DNA of 5,123 nucleotides. Source: an uncultured Coleofasciculus sp. (GTDB lineage: Bacteria > Cyanobacteriota > Cyanobacteriia > Cyanobacteriales > Coleofasciculaceae). Positions within the stretch are counted from its first letter, which is position 1. Each line of letters starts with the position of its first letter. The notes below the pieces were generated by a model. The model had not been told where the DNA came from. It ran no database searches and saw only the letters and a list, made by a program, of their open reading frames with translations. Shown here piece after piece: positions 1 to 4,955 of this stretch. The DNA lies in assembly GCA_902805485.1 (NCBI GenBank), contig CADCTM010000060.1:1-5123 (forward strand), read 5' to 3'. Position numbers and translations under genes: made by a program.

Positions 1-80
1 TTAACTACTCCATAATTAAACTCAATTAGCAAGATTTCCTCCAGTATGAAAATCCAGTTTTCAGGGCGAGCAGGGTTAAA

Positions 81-1028
81 ATGAATCCAATTCTCAGTTT
101 CGATAATACGCTTTTCAAACCCTTAATTGATCTCTACATTCACCTCGGTGGTGCGGTTCTCCTGGGATGGATTTTAGGACGCTATTTGCCCAAAAGTGTA
201 CCAACATTTATTGGACAATTTCTCTTTTGGGTTGGTGTTCCCATCAGCATTATTACTTTTCTGCGTGGTGCAGATTTATCGGGAGCAATTTGGATTGCAC
301 CTGTTGCCGCTTGGATGGCAATTTTGTTAGGAGCGCTATTAGCTTGGAGTTGGATGAAAAGACAAACATTGCCATTATGGAGCCAACCGACGCAAGGTAG
401 TTTTTTATTAGCATCGATGGTGGGAAATACTGGCTATTTAGGTTTTCCTGTCACCCTAACATTGGTGGGAGAAAAATACTTTGGCTGGGCAATTTTTTAC
501 GATATGCTAGGCACAACAATTGGCGCTTATGGCTTGGGTGTGCTACTTGCGGCGCGTTTTGGTGGGATAGCACACAGTCATCGACAGCTAGTTGACGCTA
601 TTGTTAAAAACCCGGCGTTGTGGAGTTTGGGATTTGGACTCGGCTTTCGTCAGATTGAAATACCATCCTTTGCTGAACAAGGATTAAAAGGATTGGCTTG
701 GAGTGCGATCGCTTTTTCGCTCATCTTAATTGGAATGCGCTTAAGTCAGTTAAAATCGGGTAGCTACCTCAAACAAGCCTCAGTGAGTTTGGGTATTAAG
801 ATGCTACTTGTCCCCTGGGTTTTGGGCATGGGGTTATTATCTTTAGGGATTACAGGTTCACCCCAACTTGTTATTGTCCTGCAAATGGCAATGCCTCCAG
901 CTTTTGCGACTTTAGTACTTGCAGAAGTTTATGATCTTGACCGCAATTTTGCTGTTACTGCCTTAGCGGTTGGCTCAACGGGTCTTTTGTTAACGCTACC
1001 GATTTGGTTATTGCTGTTTAAACCTTAA
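81..1028 (+). CDS. AEC-family (auxin efflux carrier-like) membrane transporter
   Basis: This is probably a secondary transporter of the inner membrane in the Mem_trans/AEC family, whose bacterial members export or exchange small organic acids, amino acids or auxin-like compounds. The substrate cannot be read from the sequence. The 315-residue product is a normal length for the family and is almost wholly hydrophobic, with about ten membrane segments (roughly 15-33, 43-61, 70-91, 107-128, 135-158, 176-190, 203-219, 234-257, 262-283, 290-312). Two family hallmarks are visible: NTGYLGFP at 116-123 in the first half, and QMAMPPA at 268-274 followed by a Tyr-Asp-Leu-Asp turn in the second half. 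These are the paired broken-helix regions of the fold. The ATG at 81 is chosen because an in-frame stop lies at 27-29 with no other ATG after it; a weak AGGG (72-75) precedes it. No terminator is visible downstream. The gene does not look functionally tied to its neighbours. The family call is firm and the substrate is unknown. Confidence 0.9.
   Translation: MNPILSFDNTLFKPLIDLYIHLGGAVLLGWILGRYLPKSVPTFIGQFLFWVGVPISIITFLRGADLSGAIWIAPVAAWMAILLGALLAWSWMKRQTLPLWSQPTQGSFLLASMVGNTGYLGFPVTLTLVGEKYFGWAIFYDMLGTTIGAYGLGVLLAARFGGIAHSHRQLVDAIVKNPALWSLGFGLGFRQIEIPSFAEQGLKGLAWSAIAFSLILIGMRLSQLKSGSYLKQASVSLGIKMLLVPWVLGMGLLSLGITGSPQLVIVLQMAMPPAFATLVLAEVYDLDRNFAVTALAVGSTGLLLTLPIWLLLFKP
705..712. repeat. HIP1 octamer (GCGATCGC)
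   Basis: Perfect copy of the highly iterated palindrome of cyanobacterial genomes, lying in frame in the transporter gene and read as Ala-Ile-Ala. It is one of four in the window and is useful as a host signature. Confidence 0.85.
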
Positions 1029-1041
1029 CGCTTAAATCCTC

Positions 1042-1070
1042 TTGAGTAATGTAGTCGGCTAGCTTTAAAT
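1042..1070 (+). promoter_or_regulatory. Possible sigma-70-type promoter for the glycosyltransferase gene
   Basis: TTGAGT (1042-1047) and TTAAAT (1065-1070) are separated by 17 bases. Each matches the -35 or -10 consensus at four of six positions. Transcription would start near 1077, leaving a leader of about 60 bases before the ATG at 1136. The match is weak and was found by eye. It sits in the only non-coding gap upstream of the gene, which is its main support. Confidence 0.3.
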
Positions 1071-1135
1071 GCCCGGATCGGATAGCCTTCATATTGTTAA
1101 GTGTGAGTAGTATGAGGCAGTGCAAAAACTGGGCT

Positions 1136-1867
1136 ATGTCTGAGTCACCCAAACAATTTCCCGTCCTAGGGGTACCCGTCCATTTATTAGATGACTATAG
1201 CGGCTGGCTAAGTACTCGTCTAAACCAGAAGCTAGGCGCTCATGTGGTGACGCTGAATGCTGAAATGGCGATGCAGGCAGAACAGAACGAAGATTTAGCC
1301 AGCATTATCCGAAAAGCCGAATTAGTGATTCCTGATGGATCTGGAGTCATTTTATACTTATGGCTTCAGGGGCATCAACAGCAGCGCTGTCCAGGCATTG
1401 AACTAGCAGAGTCTTTATTGCGCCAAGCTGGGCAATTGGGATCAACTGGTGTTTTTTTCTTTGGAGGGGCGCCAGGAGTGGCGCAGAAGGCAGCTTCGGT
1501 ATGGCAAGAACAATTGCCCCAATTAGCGATCGCAGGTATTGAAAACGGCTACCTAACGCCTGAAACTGAAGAAGAATTAAAGCAAACTCTCGCAGCCTCG
1601 CAACCCAGGCTGATTTTAGTCGGTTTGGGTGTCCCGCGTCAGGAGTTTTGGATTGCCGAGCATCGCTATTTGTGCCCAGAAGCGATTTGGATTGGTGTCG
1701 GAGGCAGTTTTGACATTTGGGCGGGAATTAAAGTCCGTGCGCCTGAGTGGTTGCGAGATAATCATTTGGAATGGCTTTATCGGCTGTATCAAGAACCTTG
1801 GCGCTGGCGGCGGATGATGGCATTGCCGCAATTTGCCCTAAAAGCGATCGCTAAACGTTTGGTTTAA
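1136..1867 (+). CDS. WecG/TagA/CpsF family glycosyltransferase (GT26)
   Basis: The family transfers N-acetylmannosamine, its uronic acid or glucose from a UDP-sugar to a polyprenol-linked acceptor at the cytoplasmic face of the membrane, in making surface polysaccharides or teichoic acid. From the ATG at 1136 the protein has 243 residues, typical of the family. Visible family blocks are TLNAEMA (39-45), PDGSG (66-70) with the probable catalytic-base Asp67, the glycine loop FFGGAPG (108-114), GLGVPRQE (163-170), GVGGSFD (187-193) and the Arg/Trp-rich tail from about 201 (RAPEWL, then WLYRLYQEP), which helps hold the membrane and substrate. The frame stays open upstream to a TTG at 1094 and an ATG at 1112, giving 257 or 251 residues. 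The extra N-terminus looks unlike the family, so 1136 is preferred, although none of the starts has a good Shine-Dalgarno sequence. The TAA stop at 1865-1867 touches the probable insertion site of the TnpB element. The exact sugar and the polymer are unknown. Confidence 0.88.
   Translation: MSESPKQFPVLGVPVHLLDDYSGWLSTRLNQKLGAHVVTLNAEMAMQAEQNEDLASIIRKAELVIPDGSGVILYLWLQGHQQQRCPGIELAESLLRQAGQLGSTGVFFFGGAPGVAQKAASVWQEQLPQLAIAGIENGYLTPETEEELKQTLAASQPRLILVGLGVPRQEFWIAEHRYLCPEAIWIGVGGSFDIWAGIKVRAPEWLRDNHLEWLYRLYQEPWRWRRMMALPQFALKAIAKRLV
1526..1533. repeat. HIP1 octamer (GCGATCGC)
   Basis: Second perfect copy, in frame in the glycosyltransferase gene (Ala131-Ile-Ala, counting from the ATG at 1136). 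Confidence 0.85.
1844..1851. repeat. HIP1 octamer (GCGATCGC)
   Basis: Third perfect copy, near the 3' end of the glycosyltransferase gene, again read Ala-Ile-Ala. It is the last one before the mobile element, which contains none. Confidence 0.85.
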
Positions 1868-1880
1868 TGTTTATAGAAAT

Positions 1881-1920
1881 CGCCTTATATCCCACATCTT
1901 TCAAGCGTGGATATAAGGCG
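1881..1920 (+). repeat. Left-end subterminal hairpin of the TnpB element
   Basis: Perfect 12-bp inverted repeat (arms 1881-1892 and 1909-1920), extendable to 14 bp with one bulged C at 1893, around an 11-base loop. The inner part, CCCAC..CTTTCAAGCGTGG, resembles the right-end hairpin (CCCAC..CTTTAAGCGGTGGG), as expected if one transposase recognises both ends. No T-run follows the stem, so it is unlikely to be an intrinsic terminator for the glycosyltransferase gene, although it could slow polymerase. Confidence 0.7.
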
Positions 1921-1945
1921 GGTCAGCGTAGGGACGGAGCTGACC
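1921..1945 (+). repeat. Second left-end hairpin
   Basis: GGTCAGC (1921-1927) and GCTGACC (1939-1945) form a perfect 7-bp stem with an 11-base loop, directly abutting the first hairpin with no spacer. Its role is unknown. It may be part of the transposase-binding end or a leader structure upstream of tnpB. Confidence 0.55.
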
Positions 1946-2031
1946 AATAAATCTCTCGTAAATCCATAAAACTTATTCACAGCTTTATGCATAATACACT
2001 AGTATAAGATTGTGGTATTTAGGTCGAAACC

Positions 2032-3183
2032 ATGATTGTTTATGAGTTCAAAGTCAAAGGGAAAGGGTCCCAGTACAACGCTATTGATGAGGCAATTCGT
2101 ACTAGCCAATTCATCCAAAATAAGTGTTTGCGCTATTGGATGGACAACGAGAAAGTAGGGAAGAATGAACTTAACAAATACTGCGCTGTCCTCGCATCTG
2201 AATTTCCATTTGCTGACGAACTCAACTCAATGGCTCGACAATCTGCGGCTGAACGAACTTGGTCGGCAATTGCGCGGTTCTACGACAACTGCAAAAAGAA
2301 AAAGAAAGGTTTGAAAGGTTTTCCAAAGTTTAAGAAGACTTGCCGCTCGGTTGAATACAAAACTAGCGGCTGGAAACTTTCTCCTAACCGGAAAGCTATT
2401 AATTTCCGAGATAAGAAGCACATAGGAACTCTAAAACTCAAGGGAACTTATGAGCTTAACTACTATGACCTTGACCAAATCAAAAGAGTTAGAATTGTGC
2501 GTCGCGCCGATGGGTACTACGCACAATTTGCTATTGATGTCAAAGTCAGAGTGGAAACTGAGCCAACAGCTCAAGCTACTGGTATTGATTTGGGACTCAA
2601 ATTCTTCATTGCTGACAACAAAGGTAATGTAGAAGAATGTCCTAAATTCTACCGAAAAGCTGAAAGGCGCTTGAACCGCGCCAACCGCAAGAAGTCCAAG
2701 AAGTTCAACAAGAGTGCAAAGCCGCAGTCTAACAACTACCGAAAAGCTAGAAACCGATATGCCCGGAAGCATTTAAGAGTAAGTAGGCAGCGAAAAGAGT
2801 ACTGCAAGCGAGTCGCGTACTCCGTCATTCAGTCAAACGACTTGATAGCCTATGAAGACTTAAATGTGAAAGGCTTGGTAAGAAATCGACATCTAGCTAA
2901 ATCTATCAGTGATGCTGGCTGGTCTACTTTCCGTCAGTGGCTGGAGTATTTTGGCTTTAAGTATGGGAAGGTCACTATTGCAGTGCCTCCCTACAACACA
3001 AGTCAGAATTGTTCTAAGTGTGGCAAGAAAGTGAAAAAATCCCTATCAACAAGAACCCATGTATGTCCACATTGTAGGTTCGTTGAAGATAGGGATGTAA
3101 ATGCAGCGATGAACATCCTGAAACTAGCACTCAGTACCGTGGGTCACACGGGAACTTACGCTTGGGGAGATTTGCCCAATTAG
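2032..3183 (+). CDS. tnpB: TnpB, RNA-guided RuvC endonuclease of an IS200/IS605-type element
   Basis: TnpB binds an omega-RNA made from the element's own right end and cuts double-stranded DNA next to a short target-adjacent motif. This is thought to keep the element in place by cutting empty donor sites. The 383-residue protein is full length. It has the N-terminal helical/OrfB_IS605 region (about 1-170, with a basic stretch at 88-102), RuvC-I GIDLG with Asp186, a basic helical bridge (205-265), RuvC-II AYEDL with Glu275, a zinc finger with Cys327, Cys330, Cys345 and Cys348, and RuvC-III DRDVNAA with Asp355. All catalytic and zinc-binding residues expected for activity are present. The ATG at 2032 has a weak AGGT seven bases upstream and opens with MIVYEFKVKG, a normal family start. 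The protein stops soon after the GTYAWGDLP block; the sequence beyond carries traces of a longer ancestral tail in another frame. Expression and activity cannot be judged from sequence. Confidence 0.95.
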   Translation: MIVYEFKVKGKGSQYNAIDEAIRTSQFIQNKCLRYWMDNEKVGKNELNKYCAVLASEFPFADELNSMARQSAAERTWSAIARFYDNCKKKKKGLKGFPKFKKTCRSVEYKTSGWKLSPNRKAINFRDKKHIGTLKLKGTYELNYYDLDQIKRVRIVRRADGYYAQFAIDVKVRVETEPTAQATGIDLGLKFFIADNKGNVEECPKFYRKAERRLNRANRKKSKKFNKSAKPQSNNYRKARNRYARKHLRVSRQRKEYCKRVAYSVIQSNDLIAYEDLNVKGLVRNRHLAKSISDAGWSTFRQWLEYFGFKYGKVTIAVPPYNTSQNCSKCGKKVKKSLSTRTHVCPHCRFVEDRDVNAAMNILKLALSTVGHTGTYAWGDLPN

Positions 3184-3229
3184 AGCGATTGGAGCAATCC
3201 TGTCGTTTAACGGCGAGTTGATGAACCAA

Positions 3230-3263
3230 GAATCCCACTGGCTTTAAGCGGTGGGAGTGTCAA
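3230..3263 (+). repeat. Right end: GAAT guide, hairpin and TCAA cleavage site
   Basis: GAAT (3230-3233) directly precedes the stem CCCAC (3234-3238)/GTGGG (3251-3255), which can extend by a short GC pairing with an unpaired base below a TTTAA loop. It is followed by AGTG and TCAA (3260-3263). In IS608 the GAAT tetranucleotide pairs with TCAA to define the right cleavage site, and the match here is exact. The same bases form the 3' end of the omega-RNA scaffold. Confidence 0.8.
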
Positions 3264-3283
3264 ACTGACCCATCATTATTAGT
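3264..3283 (+). other. Predicted TnpB guide segment (host flank)
   Basis: The host bases directly right of the TCAA end would be the spacer-like guide of the omega-RNA, beginning ACTGACCCATC. They lie in the short leader in front of ftsE. The natural target would be the same locus without the element, where the guide sequence follows the left-flank motif (TTTAA or TTTAT). Guide length is set by analogy with studied TnpB proteins. Confidence 0.6.
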
Positions 3284-3292
3284 TGCTTTTCT

Positions 3293-4036
3293 ATGACCAC
3301 AGTCTTAGGTCGTCCCAGTGCTAGCACAACTCAACAACGAGTCTATGGACCGACTCCAGACGCTCAGAAGCCTGTAATGGTTACTTTAAAAGAGGTAACA
3401 AAAACTTACCCGAATGGCAGTAGGGGGCTGTATGGCGTCAGTCTGGAGGTGAATCGAGGGGATTTTTTGTTTATCACGGGACCTTCGGGTGCTGGTAAGT
3501 CCACGTTGCTGAAATTGCTGTATGGTGCCGAACGTGCGAGTTCTGGAGAAGTGATTATCGATCGCGTTAATGTGGGGGAATTACGAGGCGATCGCTTATC
3601 GTTAATTCGTCGGCGAATTGGGATTGTTTTTCAAGACTATAAATTGATTCCATCGCGAACGGTATCAGAAAACATCGCCTTTGTACTATGGGCGCAAGGC
3701 TTTACCCGTAAGGAAATTCAGCGACGCTTGCCACCCACTTTAAAATTAGTCGGTTTGCAACATAAAGCTGATTGTTTTCCAGATGAACTATCAGGGGGAG
3801 AGCAACAACGAGTTAGTTTGGCGCGTGCTATCGTCGGGACACCACCCGTGATCCTTGCCGATGAACCTACAGGTAATCTTGATCCTGATAATTCTCTACA
3901 GGTGTTAAAGATTCTCAAAAAACTCAATGCCATCGGTGCAACCGTAATTGTTACCACCCATGATGAGCAACTAGTGCAGATGTCAAATCAGCCGGTTGTG
4001 CAACTACGAGAGGGGCGTTTGTCTCAAAGTTTTTAA
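3293..4036 (+). CDS. ftsE: FtsE-like cell-division ABC transporter ATP-binding protein
   Basis: FtsE is the cytoplasmic ATPase that pairs with membrane protein FtsX at the division septum and, in studied bacteria, controls peptidoglycan hydrolases. The 247-residue protein is one ABC domain with Walker A GPSGAGKST (63-71), Q-loop Gln114 in VFQDYKLIPSRTVSENIAF (112-130, a stretch characteristic of FtsE), signature LSGGEQQR (166-173), Walker B VILADEP (186-192) with catalytic Glu191, D-loop GNLD and switch His223. A 28-residue Ser/Thr/Gln/Pro-rich N-terminal extension precedes the domain. An ATG at 3377 (Met29) would omit it and give 219 residues, closer to the usual FtsE length; neither start has a clear ribosome site. 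No ftsX follows; a terminator does. The start is 29 bases from the TnpB element, so the gene probably relies on transcription through or from the element. It could be a related single-domain ABC ATPase, but FtsE fits best. Confidence 0.85.
   Translation: MTTVLGRPSASTTQQRVYGPTPDAQKPVMVTLKEVTKTYPNGSRGLYGVSLEVNRGDFLFITGPSGAGKSTLLKLLYGAERASSGEVIIDRVNVGELRGDRLSLIRRRIGIVFQDYKLIPSRTVSENIAFVLWAQGFTRKEIQRRLPPTLKLVGLQHKADCFPDELSGGEQQRVSLARAIVGTPPVILADEPTGNLDPDNSLQVLKILKKLNAIGATVIVTTHDEQLVQMSNQPVVQLREGRLSQSF
3588..3595. repeat. HIP1 octamer (GCGATCGC)
   Basis: Fourth perfect copy, within ftsE. It is read in a different frame from the other three (Gly-Asp-Arg, residues 99-101), so its presence is not just an Ala-Ile-Ala coding preference. 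Confidence 0.85.
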
Positions 4037-4046
4037 CTGCCTGTAA

Positions 4047-4061
4047 TTAGGTACTACCTAA
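4047..4061. repeat. 15-bp near-perfect palindrome TTAGGTA-C-TACCTAA
   Basis: Two 7-base arms are exact reverse complements around a single central C, 10 bases after the ftsE stop. A one-base centre cannot form a good RNA hairpin, so a dimeric DNA-binding protein site is more plausible than a terminator. No regulator can be named, and chance is possible. Confidence 0.4.
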
Positions 4062-4076
4062 CCCTACAAAAAGATG

Positions 4077-4098
4077 CCGCCGTTATAGGCGGTTTTTT
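4077..4098 (+). terminator. Intrinsic terminator after ftsE
   Basis: A GC-only stem CCGCC (4077-4081)/GGCGG (4088-4092) with loop GTTATA is followed at once by six T residues (4093-4098). A run of A residues before the stem (about 4067-4072) could pair with the T tract. It lies 40 bases past the ftsE stop and would end any transcript coming through the element and ftsE, insulating the rhodanese gene. Confidence 0.8.
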
Positions 4099-4170
4099 AT
4101 TGTTTAATCCAGTTACTTTACACAATCTTTAAAAAAAACGACTTTGTTTCAAGCATCAAACAAGAGTTTC

Positions 4171-4188
4171 CAAAAACACTAGTTTTTG
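4171..4188. repeat. Inverted repeat in the rhodanese upstream region
   Basis: CAAAAAC (4171-4177) and GTTTTTG (4182-4188) are exact reverse complements around ACTA, about 95 bases before the rhodanese start. It could be an operator or a weak stem. The low complexity of the arms makes chance possible. The rest of the spacer (4099-4267) has an A8 tract at 4131-4138 but no convincing promoter by eye. Confidence 0.35.
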
Positions 4189-4267
4189 AATGGGGATTTC
4201 ATAGGATGTGAACAGAAAGAACGAAATCAAGAACGTCAGCGCCCGAATCTCCCTCTTTTGCCTAAGC

Positions 4268-4273
4268 TAAGGA
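4268..4273 (+). promoter_or_regulatory. Ribosome binding site of the rhodanese gene
   Basis: TAAGGA with seven bases to the ATG at 4281 is the best Shine-Dalgarno match in the window. It supports 4281 as the start over the in-frame ATG at 4287. Confidence 0.65.
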
Positions 4274-4280
4274 TTTAATT

Positions 4281-4955
4281 ATGTTGATGCACTCTCAAGT
4301 GAATCTGTCCAACTCAACCCCCTGGGGACAATCCTTAACTAAAATCTCAGAACTACCAGTTGTTGGAAATCGGGTGCTACAGTTGCGAGTTAATCAAATG
4401 AGCGTACAACAACTCAAGCAACTCATCGACGAAAAAGCTTCTAACATTCTGCTAATTGATGTTCGCTACAAAAGTGAGTACGAAATGACTCACCTTCCGG
4501 GAGCGGTTTTAGTCCCTTTACCAGAAATCAAAAGCGGCAAAGGTATCGCGAAAATCAAACAATTACTCAAGGAAAAGCGTCAAGCTGACTCACAAGAACC
4601 CATTGTAATTGTGATCTGCAAAGCTGGTGTCCGCTCTGCTAAAGCTCTGGTACAACTTAAGGAAGCTGGAATTACTGGTTTTAACGTAACAGGTGGTATT
4701 CACGCTTGGAGTCAAGAAATCGATTCATCTGTACCTCAATACTCGATTAAAGATATCCGTGAATTTGATTCCTTCTTGGCTCATCAACGCTCACTGAAGC
4801 AACGGTGGTTAACAGGTAGTGGTTTAGCGGTTGCTTCCTTCGCCGCTGCTGCTGTCTTCACAGTGCCTCACTCCTCAGAGTTAAAAGAAGCGCACATTCA
4901 ATCGACTTTCTCTTTAGAGCATATTTCTGGGTTAGCGCCACTTTCTGTTAAATAG
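4281..4955 (+). CDS. Rhodanese-domain protein with C-terminal membrane anchor
   Basis: Single-domain rhodaneses move sulfane sulfur through a persulfide on one cysteine, for example from thiosulfate to cyanide or thiols, or act as sulfur carriers. This 224-residue protein has a rhodanese domain at about 40-150: LLIDVR (57-62), the HLPGA motif (71-75), the active-site loop CKAGVR (113-118) with catalytic Cys113, and the closing GGIHAW (138-143). The cysteine and the six-residue loop are intact, so activity is plausible. About 35 polar residues precede the domain. After it a basic stretch (KQRW, 173-176) leads into a hydrophobic Ala-rich segment (about 178-195), probably one membrane helix, followed by a short tail. 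No secretion signal is seen, so the domain probably faces the cytoplasm, held to the plasma or thylakoid membrane. It is separately transcribed, given the upstream terminator and its own ribosome site. Physiological sulfur donor and acceptor are unknown. Confidence 0.88.
   Translation: MLMHSQVNLSNSTPWGQSLTKISELPVVGNRVLQLRVNQMSVQQLKQLIDEKASNILLIDVRYKSEYEMTHLPGAVLVPLPEIKSGKGIAKIKQLLKEKRQADSQEPIVIVICKAGVRSAKALVQLKEAGITGFNVTGGIHAWSQEIDSSVPQYSIKDIREFDSFLAHQRSLKQRWLTGSGLAVASFAAAAVFTVPHSSELKEAHIQSTFSLEHISGLAPLSVK

Larger units (their letters stand above)
1868..3263 (+). mobile_element. IS200/IS605-superfamily element, tnpB-only (IS1341-like)
   Basis: This is a compact element of about 1.4 kb holding a single gene, tnpB, between subterminal hairpins and without terminal inverted repeats, as is usual for single-strand 'peel and paste' elements. 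The right boundary at 3263 is well supported. GAAT (3230-3233), a CCCAC/GTGGG hairpin and a terminal TCAA (3260-3263) reproduce the guide/cleavage-site arrangement known from IS608. The left boundary is less certain. Candidate 5' flanking target motifs are TTTAA (1863-1867, overlapping the glycosyltransferase stop) and TTTAT (1870-1874), which would put the first element base at 1868 or 1875. No tnpA (Y1 transposase) is present, so mobility would depend on one acting in trans. The element separates the glycosyltransferase gene from ftsE without breaking either. It contains no HIP1 octamer, in line with outside origin. Confidence 0.85.
3130..3283 (+). ncRNA. Probable omega-RNA (reRNA) of the TnpB element; 5' end approximate
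   Basis: In characterised TnpB systems the guide RNA covers the end of tnpB, the right end of the element and some 16-20 bases of flanking host DNA. Here the same stretch has a run of short stems: CCGTG/CACGG (3137-3141, 3147-3151), TTGGG/CCCAA (3162-3166, 3175-3179), GATTG/CAATC (3187-3191, 3195-3199) and the right-end CCCAC/GTGGG hairpin, ending in TCAA at 3263. The first two stems lie inside the tnpB reading frame. The 5' limit is a guess, because these RNAs are often processed from the tnpB transcript. The 3' end is taken as 20 bases of guide. This is inferred from position and family rules, not from expression. Confidence 0.65.

Noticed and set aside
1057..1088. GGCTA...TAGCC hairpin between the transporter and the glycosyltransferase
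   Set aside because: The stem is only 5 bp with a loop of more than 20 bases and no T tract, which is within chance.
1094..1135. Extended N-terminus of the glycosyltransferase from TTG at 1094
   Set aside because: It needs a rare start without a ribosome site, and the added residues do not resemble the family's N-terminus; kept only as an alternative.
1881..1920. Strong hairpin right after the glycosyltransferase gene as a terminator
   Set aside because: No T-run follows the stem; GGGTCAGC follows instead. Its likeness to the right-end hairpin fits a transposon end better.
2003..2008. TATAAG as a -10 box for tnpB
   Set aside because: It is at a plausible place upstream of the ATG at 2032, but no -35-like hexamer sits 16-18 bases before it.
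2431..2772. Antisense open frame of 113 codons within tnpB
   Set aside because: It lies wholly inside a clearly conserved gene on the other strand and its product is low-complexity with no recognisable motif.
1868..3292. CRISPR array or other direct-repeat array near the TnpB (Cas12-like) gene
   Set aside because: No regularly spaced repeats were seen; the guide in this system comes from the element's own right end.
4117..4122. TTTACA as a -35 box for the rhodanese gene
   Set aside because: The hexamer is good, but no acceptable -10 lies 16-18 bases downstream, so no promoter is claimed.
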